A stretch of DNA of 49,591 nt from an uncultured Flavobacteriaceae bacterium. Its GTDB lineage: Bacteria > Bacteroidota > Bacteroidia > Flavobacteriales > Flavobacteriaceae. The position numbers and the translations under genes are program-made. Below the pieces are notes generated by a model. It searched no databases. It was not told where the DNA came from and saw only the letters and a list, made by a program, of their open reading frames with translations. Positions 16,925 to 25,647 of this stretch are shown piece after piece (the first letter of the stretch is position 1; each line of letters begins with the position of its first letter). The stretch lies in contig CANNGA010000022.1 in assembly GCA_947504035.1 (NCBI GenBank), forward strand, positions 1-49,591. Direction: 5' to 3'.

Positions 16925-18487
16925 ATGAAGCTTAATATAAAAGATAAGTTTAATACTTTGCTACCGGCAGACCCTATTTTAGGTGACTCAAGACGGCAGG
17001 TAGAACAAGCGTGTTTTTCTTATGTAACACCAAAGCCAACAGCAAAACCAGAGTTGTTACATGTCGCTCCCGAAATGCTGAATACTTTAGGCCTGTCTGA
17101 GGCCGATGTGAAAAGTGATGCATTTTTAAATGTCATCACGGGAAATGCGGTTTTAGAAGGTACAAAACCTTATGCCATGTGTTATGGGGGGCACCAATTT
17201 GGAAACTGGGCTGGGCAGTTAGGAGATGGTCGTGCCATCAACCTATGTGAAGTAGAACACAATGCTAAAAATTGGGCTTTGCAATTAAAAGGTGCAGGTG
17301 AAACGCCCTATTCTAGGTCTGCCGATGGTTTAGCTGTATTGCGATCGTCTGTGAGAGAGTACTTGTGCAGTGAAGCCATGTACCATTTAGGTGTGCCCAC
17401 CACGAGAGCCCTATCTTTAGCATTGTCTGGCGATGAGGTGTTACGAGATATGCTGTATGATGGTAATGCCGCTTACGAAAAAGGCGCTATTGTTTGTAGA
17501 GTTGCCGCTTCGTTTTTACGCTTTGGAAACTATCAAATTTTTGCTGCACGCCAAGATACAGCAACTTTAAAAACCTTGGTCGATTATACGATAAACCAGC
17601 ACTTCTCGCATTTAGGGACACCTTCAAAAGCGACGTATATTGCGTTTATGAAAACCGTTTCAGAACGTACTTTAGATATGATTGTACACTGGCAACGCGT
17701 TGGTTTTGTACACGGTGTTATGAATACAGACAACATGTCCATATTAGGTCTTACCATAGATTATGGCCCTTATGGTTGGTTAGAAGGTTATGATGAGGGA
17801 TGGACACCAAATACAACAGACCGACAGCATAAACGTTACCGGTATGGGAATCAGCCCAACATGGGGCTATGGAATTTGCTGCAATTGGCCAATGCACTCT
17901 ATCCTTTGGTAGAGGAGGCCGAACCTTTAGAAGCGATATTAAATGCGTATAAAACCGATTTTGATAGGGCATCTTTACATATGAAGCGCTCAAAACTTGG
18001 GTTGGAATTAGAAGTCGCGGAAGACAGCGCACTTATAGCAGAACTAGAAGCGGTTTTACAGCTTATAGAAACCGATATGACCTTGTTTTTTAGAACGCTA
18101 AGTGCATTTAATCCAGAAGAATCAACAGATGGTTTGGCGACTGTACAGAATGCGTTTTACAATCCAGAAGCCCTAAAAGCTACCGTAAAAATAGCTTGGG
18201 AGAATTGGTTTAAAGCCTATGCTGCGCGATTAAAGAAAGAAACAGCCACGTTTGAGGAGCGGCAGCAGCGCATGTGTGCGGTAAATCCAAAATATGTATT
18301 GCGTAATTATATGGCGCAACGTGCCATAGATGCTGCAGAGCAAGGTGATTCTTCTTTAATAGATGAATTGTTTCAAATGTTAAAAAAGCCCTATGACGAG
18401 CAACCAGAATATGAAAAGTGGTACGCCAAACGTCCAGACTGGGCGCGACATAAAGTAGGCTGTTCTATGTTGTCTTGCAGTTCTTAA
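16925..18487 (+). CDS. selO: Protein adenylyltransferase SelO (YdiU family)
   Basis: 520 residues. SelO is a pseudokinase that transfers AMP to Ser/Thr/Tyr of redox proteins, including glutaredoxins in E. coli. Visible are GGHQFGNWAGQLGDGRA, the ATP-binding QLKGAGETPYSRSADG with RSSVREYL, the metal-binding HGVMNTDNMS, and DYGPYGWLE. The C-terminus is C-S-M-L-S-C-S-S; many relatives carry selenocysteine or a redox cysteine at this place, and here it is Cys. The gene starts on the base after the msrA stop codon, so it is coupled to methionine sulfoxide repair, in line with a role in oxidative stress. The window also encodes glutaredoxin-like domains (5364) that could be targets (inference). Confidence 0.96.
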   Translation: MKLNIKDKFNTLLPADPILGDSRRQVEQACFSYVTPKPTAKPELLHVAPEMLNTLGLSEADVKSDAFLNVITGNAVLEGTKPYAMCYGGHQFGNWAGQLGDGRAINLCEVEHNAKNWALQLKGAGETPYSRSADGLAVLRSSVREYLCSEAMYHLGVPTTRALSLALSGDEVLRDMLYDGNAAYEKGAIVCRVAASFLRFGNYQIFAARQDTATLKTLVDYTINQHFSHLGTPSKATYIAFMKTVSERTLDMIVHWQRVGFVHGVMNTDNMSILGLTIDYGPYGWLEGYDEGWTPNTTDRQHKRYRYGNQPNMGLWNLLQLANALYPLVEEAEPLEAILNAYKTDFDRASLHMKRSKLGLELEVAEDSALIAELEAVLQLIETDMTLFFRTLSAFNPEESTDGLATVQNAFYNPEALKATVKIAWENWFKAYAARLKKETATFEERQQRMCAVNPKYVLRNYMAQRAIDAAEQGDSSLIDELFQMLKKPYDEQPEYEKWYAKRPDWARHKVGCSMLSCSS

Positions 18488-18521
18488 AAGCAGTAACATA
18501 CGTTTAGTCGTTTTTAATGCA

Positions 18522-18562
18522 AATGCCCCATCGGTTGCTTGTAAAAGCGAGGATGGGGCATT
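18522..18562. terminator. Convergent terminator between selO and the starch locus
   Basis: AATGCCCCATC (18522-18532) pairs perfectly with GATGGGGCATT (18552-18562) around a 19-base loop. It lies between two converging stop codons and probably serves both strands; no long T run is present. Confidence 0.7.
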
Positions 18563-18588
18563 GGTTGTATATACTAATTGGTGGTGTG

Positions 18589-19290
18589 TTAGTCAACTTT
18601 AAATTGAAATATACGTGACTGAGACGTGTTGCCAGCTCCGTCAACAGTAACGACTTGCCAATAATAGGTATTCCCTGGTGTAATAGTAGCGGTAGCCGTT
18701 TGGTCTACAATGGCATTTTCTATAACCGTCGTTGGTGGGGTTGTAGTGCCAAAACGCACATTGTGATGTATAATATCATTATCAACATCGCTGCTGTTCC
18801 ATTCTAATGTTAGTGTAGCCCCCGTAGTTCTTATAGAAGCGCCCATTGCTGGCGTAATGACTTCGGCAGGAAATGGTGCGTATGTACTAGTGGCCTCTCC
18901 AGCATTGTAAAAGCGCCAGGTGTCACTTTGTGTTGTGAAATTTGTATTGTTTTTAGCAATGACATGCCAGGCATAAGGTGTGGCTCTTAATACGCGTACA
19001 CTTAATTGCGGGGCGGAAGCATCATAGGTTTCTGTAGTTTGCGTGTTTAAGTTCGTTACAACAAGTTGGTAGTTTACGGCATTATTGGCGGCAGTCCACT
19101 CAAATAGAATATCACTTTCTGTAGCTGTAAAATTAGCACCTTCGGTACATTCTTGATTGTTGTCTGGAAACACTAATGCTGCTTTTTCTGGCGGCGTTGT
19201 GTTAGTGGTATTAGAATCATCACTACTGCTACAACCTAGGGTTAGTGTTGCTATAATGAGAACTATATGAAGTAATGGCTGCGTTTTCAT
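18589..19290 (-). CDS. Surface lipoprotein with two fibronectin III-like domains
   Basis: 233 residues. The signal ends in L-G-C with lipidation at Cys20, followed by S-S-S-D-D, the surface-export pattern. Two FnIII-like domains follow (about 35-130 and 138-233). Each ends in a typical F/G strand such as TPYAWHVIAKNNT or GNTYYWQVVTVDGAGN, and W-x-F-x at its close. There are no catalytic motifs. It is the last gene of the susC transcript and overlaps the secreted amylase gene upstream by 4 bases (ATGA), so the two are translationally coupled. Its likely job is to bind or present glucan or a partner enzyme at the surface; this is inference. Confidence 0.7.
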   Translation of the reverse strand: MKTQPLLHIVLIIATLTLGCSSSDDSNTTNTTPPEKAALVFPDNNQECTEGANFTATESDILFEWTAANNAVNYQLVVTNLNTQTTETYDASAPQLSVRVLRATPYAWHVIAKNNTNFTTQSDTWRFYNAGEATSTYAPFPAEVITPAMGASIRTTGATLTLEWNSSDVDNDIIHHNVRFGTTTPPTTVIENAIVDQTATATITPGNTYYWQVVTVDGAGNTSQSRIFQFKVD

Positions 19291-22200
19291 TGCTTTATGA
19301 TTTTTAGAGTTTTAAGGTCTTCATTACTGTTTACTTTTAGTACATAAGTACCATTGGCGAAATGCGAGGTGTCTATGCGCAATTCATGTTCTGTGGTAAG
19401 TGCGTGGTAGACACGTGTTCCTAAAATGGAATACATTTCGACTGCGGTTTCTCCTTTAGACGTTCCTAAATTAAGGTGAAGTATGGCACTTACAGGATTA
19501 GGGTGTACCGTTACGGTATTGCTAAAAGAAAGTTGGGTCTCAAATGTGCCTTGACACTCTTTAGCACCGCGTACAAGAATGGTGTTCAAACCGTCTTGTA
19601 GTTGTACATCTACATGACTAAGCGCTGTTGCTGTCGTTTTACCATTATGCGTAATGTAATAGTTACTGCTTCCTGCCATATCCATAGAAAACAGTCCTTC
19701 ATTTTGAAGTGTTTTTGAAGTGACTGTTAGCAACTCGGGTTGTTTTATTTCAATAGTGTAGCATTGTTCATAATCGGATTGACCGTCTACAGAGATGCAC
19801 ACATTGTAATTCCCTGCTTGCAAGTTTGTCGTATTAAAACGGGACGTAAATGTATCTTGTACGTTTAAGTCGGTACCAGTTATGCTTATAGTATAGTTTA
19901 AGGCTTCAGTAGCAATTATGGAGATGCTGCCATTATCACTGTTTCTACAGGTTTCATCTGTAACCTGTAGCGCAAAGTTGGTATGTGGTAAGGAGAAAAT
20001 AGCACAGCCATTAACGTCTACAGTACTGCCAAGTGGCGTGTGGTTACAGAGGTCATTGGCATTGCTTACACCATCACTATCGATATCGTTAGGATTTATA
20101 TACGGTTTATCGCCATAAATTTTATAGGCACCAGGGGCTAAGGTGATCGGGTCTGATACATTGGAAATAGTAACAGGGGTGTTCTTATTTAATATATCGT
20201 ACCAAACTCCAGTATTTTGGAACTCTGGATTTATAGCCAATGGTGTTGTGCCAAAGTTGCCTATGATAGTCATATTTGCAATCTCGGTTCCTGTAGCGTT
20301 ATCAGCGGTGAGATGAATGGTTTTTCCAGCGTTAGATAGTTGCAATCTGAAGTTTTCGGTAGAGAAGATAGGTTCGTCTCTTTTTAATGTAATGAGTTGC
20401 GACCAAGAGTCGTATACTGCTCTTCGATTGGGCACTTCAAAATACTCCCAACGAATAGGCTTTTCTCCTGTTCTGCCATTAAAATCAATACTAATATCAT
20501 AGCCTAATTCTCCAAACTGCCAAATCATTTTAGGGCCTGGAACAGTAAAAAAGAAAGCCCCAGCGGCTTCTAAACGCTCTAATGCAGGGTCTAAGGAATT
20601 GGCCGAAAACACCAAACGTTCTTCGTCGTGACTTTCCATATAAGAAATGGCAGAAGGGCCATCAAACCCTTTGTTGGTATAGGCGACATTAGAGAGGTCT
20701 TGATTGCCCACTAACAAACCGTTGTAGGCACTGTGTACGGTATTCCAAAGAAGAATGCCTTTGCCTTCATCGGCTCTGTAATCAGCCCATTGTTTTTCTT
20801 CTGCAATAATGCCTAAATGCTCAAAAATGACATAGAAATTAGGGTCTATAGCCCATTGGTAATCGGCATAAGTCTTGAGCACCTCCACCCGATCTTGTTG
20901 TAAACCGTTAGTGCAACCACTATCATTGGCAGAACAATTTTGAGTAAAGCCTTTGGTTAAATCCCAACGAAAACCATCGATATTAAATTCCGTTATCCAA
21001 TAGTCAACGGTACGTTTTACATAATCTTGAGTGGCTGTAGATTGGTGGTTAAAGTCATTAAAAACACTAAAGGCATGCTTTGCTGTTGGATTAAAAAACG
21101 GATTGTCTTCTCGGGCCTGGCCTTGGTAATCGCCGTTATCTGTATTCCACAGTCTGTAATAGGGGTGTTGCCCAGAAGCATGATTGTACACCACATCTAC
21201 AATAACAGCGATACCACGCCTATGACATTCGTCTACCAATTGCTTGAAACTGTTTGCGGTGCCATAATATTTGTCTAAGCCCATATGAAAAGAAGGGTTG
21301 TAGCCCCAGCTTAAATTGCCGTCAAACTCGTTTAGCGGCATAAATTCGATGGCATTGATGCCTAGATTTTCCAAATAATCTAAACGTGCTTTAACCGCAT
21401 CGAAACTATGCAATGCATCAAAATCACGTATTAACAGTTCATAGATCACTAAATCTGTTGTTTCGGGTTTTTCAAAATCTGTGATTTCCCATTCAAAAGG
21501 CACATCTCCTGTTCTTAATACTGTTACGGCATGATTCGTAGAACCAGTAGGGTAACTGGGTAAATTTGGATAGGTGGTGGCTTCTATAAATTGATCGTTA
21601 GATTCTGCTAGGATAAGCGGTGAATAGGGATCGGCAATTCTTATGCTGTTATCTACTAGATATTGGTACATATGATTGGCTTGAGGGGTTAAGCCTGTTA
21701 ATTCTATCCAAAACCGATCACGACTCGTGTCTAAAAACATTAAATAGTCGGGGTCCTCTGTCCAATTGTTAAAATCGCCAATAACATGTACGGTTTGTTT
21801 GCCAGGCGCGAACAAAACTAAAGTGACTTTAGTAGGGTCGTTAGGATCTATATTAATACCATCTAAAAGGCCTTCGGGTACAGGTGTTAATGCGGGTAGC
21901 CTTACGCTAAACCGTTTAGAGATGGTCGTATTGCCATCATTGGCTTCTAGCACAAAATTGGTGTTCTCTTCAAGGGTGTAATTAAAACTGTACGAGCGTG
22001 TTGCAGATGCCGTGTTAATGGTGTTGCCATTAGCTTTAAGTGTTAGTTGAGATTCAAATGCGGTGGAGGCCGTAATTTGTACAGTGCTGCCTGCTTCTGC
22101 AATAGTTAAGTTTGCTGTAGGATTGGTAAGTGTTAGTGTATTTATGGCGATATCAAAAAAGAGATCATTAGATTTTTTTTCACCAGAACCTACATCAGAT

Positions 22201-22577
22201 CCATCTTTAGCTTTAATAAGCATGCCTAATCTAGAAATATCTGAAGTGCCATAAAATTGACTAGGAATAAAGGTGAAACTATAGGTGCCATTACCTGTGT
22301 TTGTGAGCCTATTGCTTTCGCTAGAGTTGGTCCAGCTTCCGTTAGTAAGGGCGTTACCGCCAACGGCTCCAGAACCGTCAAAGTACCATGCCCATATAAA
22401 AACAGCATCGGAGGTATCTGCATTCCAAAGTGAAGGCTCTAGATTCGAAAATGTAATGGTGACTTCTTCGTTTACATTAATGCTTGTAGGGGATGCAGTA
22501 GCCTCTATAGTTTGTATTTGGCTGTAGCTTAAGGTTACCATGAAGCATGTAATGGCTCTTAAAATAAGTGTTTTCAT
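19287..22577 (-). CDS. Secreted GH13 alpha-amylase, multidomain, T9SS cargo
   Basis: 1096 residues. Order: signal peptide (1-19); two Ig-like domains (about 25-230); a CBM48-like domain (about 235-330, VIGDFNNW); the GH13 barrel (about 365-740); a thrombospondin type 3 calcium loop (DIDSDGVSNANDLC); an Ig-like domain; and a T9SS type A sorting domain (VHPNPVS to LKTLKIIKQ). GH13 regions are DVVYNH, GFRWD (nucleophile Asp539), FEHLG (acid/base Glu586) and SHDEE (Asp651). It is predicted to cut alpha-1,4 glucan, with pullulanase-like branch cutting possible given the CBM48. The cell-surface location suits a locus that begins with SusC. A hairpin separates it from susE. Confidence 0.92.
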   Translation of the reverse strand: MKTLILRAITCFMVTLSYSQIQTIEATASPTSINVNEEVTITFSNLEPSLWNADTSDAVFIWAWYFDGSGAVGGNALTNGSWTNSSESNRLTNTGNGTYSFTFIPSQFYGTSDISRLGMLIKAKDGSDVGSGEKKSNDLFFDIAINTLTLTNPTANLTIAEAGSTVQITASTAFESQLTLKANGNTINTASATRSYSFNYTLEENTNFVLEANDGNTTISKRFSVRLPALTPVPEGLLDGINIDPNDPTKVTLVLFAPGKQTVHVIGDFNNWTEDPDYLMFLDTSRDRFWIELTGLTPQANHMYQYLVDNSIRIADPYSPLILAESNDQFIEATTYPNLPSYPTGSTNHAVTVLRTGDVPFEWEITDFEKPETTDLVIYELLIRDFDALHSFDAVKARLDYLENLGINAIEFMPLNEFDGNLSWGYNPSFHMGLDKYYGTANSFKQLVDECHRRGIAVIVDVVYNHASGQHPYYRLWNTDNGDYQGQAREDNPFFNPTAKHAFSVFNDFNHQSTATQDYVKRTVDYWITEFNIDGFRWDLTKGFTQNCSANDSGCTNGLQQDRVEVLKTYADYQWAIDPNFYVIFEHLGIIAEEKQWADYRADEGKGILLWNTVHSAYNGLLVGNQDLSNVAYTNKGFDGPSAISYMESHDEERLVFSANSLDPALERLEAAGAFFFTVPGPKMIWQFGELGYDISIDFNGRTGEKPIRWEYFEVPNRRAVYDSWSQLITLKRDEPIFSTENFRLQLSNAGKTIHLTADNATGTEIANMTIIGNFGTTPLAINPEFQNTGVWYDILNKNTPVTISNVSDPITLAPGAYKIYGDKPYINPNDIDSDGVSNANDLCNHTPLGSTVDVNGCAIFSLPHTNFALQVTDETCRNSDNGSISIIATEALNYTISITGTDLNVQDTFTSRFNTTNLQAGNYNVCISVDGQSDYEQCYTIEIKQPELLTVTSKTLQNEGLFSMDMAGSSNYYITHNGKTTATALSHVDVQLQDGLNTILVRGAKECQGTFETQLSFSNTVTVHPNPVSAILHLNLGTSKGETAVEMYSILGTRVYHALTTEHELRIDTSHFANGTYVLKVNSNEDLKTLKIIKQ

Positions 22578-22603
22578 AGTGTTATTTTAATACGATTAAT
22601 TAA

Positions 22604-22644
22604 AAAGAGGTTGTGCATTTTTTTTAAGAAAAGACAACCTCTTT
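22604..22644 (-). promoter_or_regulatory. Intercistronic hairpin between susE and the GH13 gene
   Basis: AAAGAGGTTGT (22604-22614) is complementary to ACAACCTCTTT (22634-22644) with a 19-base loop. In the susC-to-amylase transcript it falls between susE and the amylase. It may act as a partial terminator or RNA processing barrier that lowers output of the last two genes. Confidence 0.65.
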
Positions 22645-22685
22645 AGGAACTAAAACTCAACTTGCATTTTTTTGTTAGCGCTGTT

Positions 22686-24074
22686 TTACCTCTTGCCTAT
22701 AACATATAGGGGTTGGGTTGGGTTTGTAAAATCAATACTTACCACATAATTTCCAGCTTCAGATGTAATATTATTATCGGGATCTTGGTCTAGAATACCA
22801 TCGTTGTTGGCGTCTCCAAAATCGCCTCCCCAAACATTATTCATTCTAAATTTAATTTCACCATCAAGCAGTGTGATGTTTTCTGCAAACCATATTCCTG
22901 GTTGTATTTCGGTAAGTGCTGCATCTGGTCCTGCATTGCCCCAATCGTTAAATCCAGAGCCTACGATACCCCAAACGGTACTTTCAACAATACTGTAAGA
23001 GTTGTCTTTAAAGTCTACAGTCACTAGATAATGACCTTCGGTAGAAGGGATGTTATTGTCGGCATCGGTGTCTAAAACCCCGTCATTACCGGCATCTCCA
23101 AAACTAACGTCCCACGCATTATTCATTCTAAATTTAATTTCGCCATCAAGAAGTTGTACGCTGGCTTTAAAAGTGTCTGTGGTGTAATCGTAATAGAGTA
23201 TGGCATCTGGTCCCGCATTACCCCAATCGTTAAATCCAGAGCCTACGATTCCCCAAGAAAACGGTTCTATCGTATAGGCATTTGTTGCGGTATTAAATGT
23301 TATTTTATAATCTCCAGCACTCACATTGATGTCGTTTCCATCTTCGGTGTCAAGAATACCATCGCCTTCTAGGTCTCCAAAACTGTTCGTCCATTCATTA
23401 TTTTCTCGAAACTTTATCGCGCCGTCTAGAAGATTTACATAAGATACAAGAACGTTTGGTGTTTCTGTGGTGTAGAAACGGGCATCAGGGAAGGCGCCCC
23501 AATCGTTATAGGCAGAGCCTACTACACCCCATGATGAAATTTCAATGGCACTAGACGCGGTGTCTTCTGTGAGTTCTTGTAGTTCTACGTTTAACATTTG
23601 TGTTTCCGAAAATGTTTCTAAACTGCCCTCTCCAATATAAGCTCTAATCCTAAAAAATAGTTGCCCTGCGTTAGGAGTATCGGTTTCAGGATCATTATCC
23701 AAACCAGCAAGATTGGCTAAGGTTACAAGTTGCGCTACGGTAACAGGCAGTTCATTACTGGTTGTTGTGCCTATATTGTAAATAGAGAAATTTTCATCTG
23801 TGGCCTCTCCAATATAATCGGTAAAATCTGCCGTGGTTGCTGCTTCCAGATTGTATGTGGTTTCGGTAGGCGTTCCAAAATTGGCATCTCTCCAAGTAAA
23901 ACGTTCTGCTAAGCTCTCTTGTGCTGCTGCGTTAAGTTGGTAGTTTTCTAAAAATGTAGTGTTGAATGACAAGCGCTCTGGTTCTTCGGCTACAGGCGTT
24001 AAGGGTTCATTTTCGCAGGCACTAAAGAGTAGTGCCGCTATTAAAAGCAGTGTGAAAATTGGTATCTGTCTCAT
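22686..24074 (-). CDS. susE: SusE-type starch-binding lipoprotein with three repeated modules
   Basis: 462 residues. The lipobox is LFSAC (Cys20). Residues about 25-175 are a SusE-like N-terminal domain (FTWRDANFGTPTETTYNLEA, with the FFRIRAYIG close). Then come three modules of 92-94 residues, each starting WG-V/I-VGS-x2-NDWG and containing LLDG-x-IKFR-x-N-x-W and an acidic G-D-G-x-L-D-T loop; modules two and three are nearly identical in DNA. SusE/SusF proteins hold starch at the cell surface through such tandem CBM modules. It follows susD by 22 bases and fits the order susC-susD-susE-amylase. Whether it is closer to SusE or SusF cannot be told by eye. Confidence 0.88.
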   Translation of the reverse strand: MRQIPIFTLLLIAALLFSACENEPLTPVAEEPERLSFNTTFLENYQLNAAAQESLAERFTWRDANFGTPTETTYNLEAATTADFTDYIGEATDENFSIYNIGTTTSNELPVTVAQLVTLANLAGLDNDPETDTPNAGQLFFRIRAYIGEGSLETFSETQMLNVELQELTEDTASSAIEISSWGVVGSAYNDWGAFPDARFYTTETPNVLVSYVNLLDGAIKFRENNEWTNSFGDLEGDGILDTEDGNDINVSAGDYKITFNTATNAYTIEPFSWGIVGSGFNDWGNAGPDAILYYDYTTDTFKASVQLLDGEIKFRMNNAWDVSFGDAGNDGVLDTDADNNIPSTEGHYLVTVDFKDNSYSIVESTVWGIVGSGFNDWGNAGPDAALTEIQPGIWFAENITLLDGEIKFRMNNVWGGDFGDANNDGILDQDPDNNITSEAGNYVVSIDFTNPTQPLYVIGKR

Positions 24075-24096
24075 CGTCGTTTTTAGTTAGCGGATT

Positions 24097-25635
24097 TTAA
24101 AATCCTGGGTTTTGTTTTAAATTAGGATTGGCTTGTAAAGCGGGAAGTGGGATAGGGAATAGGTTGAAATGCGCCGGTATTGAGGTGCCATTTGCAGTGT
24201 TGCCTTTCCAAGGCCATATATAGCGGCTGCCTGTAAACCTGCCGAAGCGTATCAAGTCACTACGTCTTTGACCTTCTAAGTTTAATTCTCTGCCGCGTTC
24301 GTCTATAATAAAGTCTAGTGTTAATTCTGCTTGGGTGATAGGTGCGGCATTAGATCGTGTTCGTACTTGATTTACAAAATCTAAAGCTTCAGCTCTACTG
24401 CCACCACCATCTCTTAATACACATTCGGCATGCATTAAAAAAGCATCTGCAAGCCTAAATAGGGGAAAATCTGTACCAGAAAAATTGGTAGGAGTAGAAT
24501 CGCTGTTAAAATTGGTGTTTCTAAATTTTGTAGACGGGTAACCGTCTGTCCATTCGCGATAGTCTGTCATTTCAAAATTATGACCTTCAGTCCAAAATAA
24601 ACGGGCTCTTGCATCTGTCGAGGTGTCTAGATCACCGTATAAGCCATACCAAGCTTTAGAAGCTCTATGCCCTGTCCAACCATCACTAGCCCCAAAATCG
24701 GCTAGTACCATGGTTTCGGTACTTAAGCTGCCATTTACTATGTAAGTCGTATTGCCAAAACTTTGGCTTGTATCTGCATCTGCGATTAATGGAAATATAA
24801 TTTCTGTTGAGGTATTATTATCAGCAGAGAATAGACTTAGAAAATCGTTGGCTAAGGAGAAGCCCCCTTCGTTAATCACTTTGTTTATTTCGGTTAATGC
24901 ATCACTAAATCTAGCGGTGCCCGTGTACACTTCTGCATTGATATAAAGTTTAGATAAAAGCATTTGCCCTGCTGCTTTTGTTGCTCTTCCGTAAGTGTTT
25001 GTTGTGGGTAAATCGGCTTCGATATCGAGAAGTTCTGCTTCAACAAAGTTAAACAGTTCCTGTCTAGAGGCCTCTGGGAGTGGTGTTGAATTGCCAAAGT
25101 TTTCTTCTGTAGCCAGTACACCTTTCCCAAAAGTATCTATAAGGTAATAATAGGCAAGTGCTCTTATAAATCGCGTTTCGGCAATAACAGCGGGTTTGTT
25201 GTCAACATCAATATTATTGATAACCGATAATAGGTTATTGGTTTGTGGTATTGTAAAATAGATGCGATTAAAGAGGTATCTAAAAAATTTATTGTTTTCA
25301 TCCCAATCTGAAGTGGTTGTCAATTGGTCTAAACCATCGTCTCCCCAGCGATTTTTCATGGCATCTGCGGTAAAATCTTGTAAATTGATTATACCTCTTA
25401 AAAAAGGCGACTCACCAGCGTCGTCTGCAATATCTGAATCATCTGGTCCTGTAACACTAGACAAGGCAAAAGAGGCGTATAGTCTAGAAAGGATGCCTTG
25501 AACGGCGTTTTCATCTTGAGCCAGTAGTTCGTCTAAAGAGAGTTCTACTTCGGGTTCTGTATTGAGATCGTTTGTGCAGCTTACACCAAATACAAGCGCA
25601 AGACAGGCTAATACTATTATAATAGAGTTTTTCAT
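24097..25635 (-). CDS. susD: SusD/RagB-type glucan-binding lipoprotein
   Basis: 512 residues. The lipobox is VSC (Cys20), followed by T-N-D-L. The SusD architecture is visible: an N-terminal helical bundle with VQGILSRLYASFA, the TPR-like ETRFIRALAYYYLIDTFGK, and the C-terminal FIIDERGRELNLEGQRRSDLIRFGRF, which is the best-conserved stretch of the family. The end FPIPLPALQANPNLKQNPGF is typical. SusD forms a lid over the SusC pore and captures maltooligosaccharides. It follows susC by 11 bases, so they are co-expressed at fixed ratio. Confidence 0.96.
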   Translation of the reverse strand: MKNSIIIVLACLALVFGVSCTNDLNTEPEVELSLDELLAQDENAVQGILSRLYASFALSSVTGPDDSDIADDAGESPFLRGIINLQDFTADAMKNRWGDDGLDQLTTTSDWDENNKFFRYLFNRIYFTIPQTNNLLSVINNIDVDNKPAVIAETRFIRALAYYYLIDTFGKGVLATEENFGNSTPLPEASRQELFNFVEAELLDIEADLPTTNTYGRATKAAGQMLLSKLYINAEVYTGTARFSDALTEINKVINEGGFSLANDFLSLFSADNNTSTEIIFPLIADADTSQSFGNTTYIVNGSLSTETMVLADFGASDGWTGHRASKAWYGLYGDLDTSTDARARLFWTEGHNFEMTDYREWTDGYPSTKFRNTNFNSDSTPTNFSGTDFPLFRLADAFLMHAECVLRDGGGSRAEALDFVNQVRTRSNAAPITQAELTLDFIIDERGRELNLEGQRRSDLIRFGRFTGSRYIWPWKGNTANGTSIPAHFNLFPIPLPALQANPNLKQNPGF

Positions 25636-25647
25636 AATTGTTTTTTT

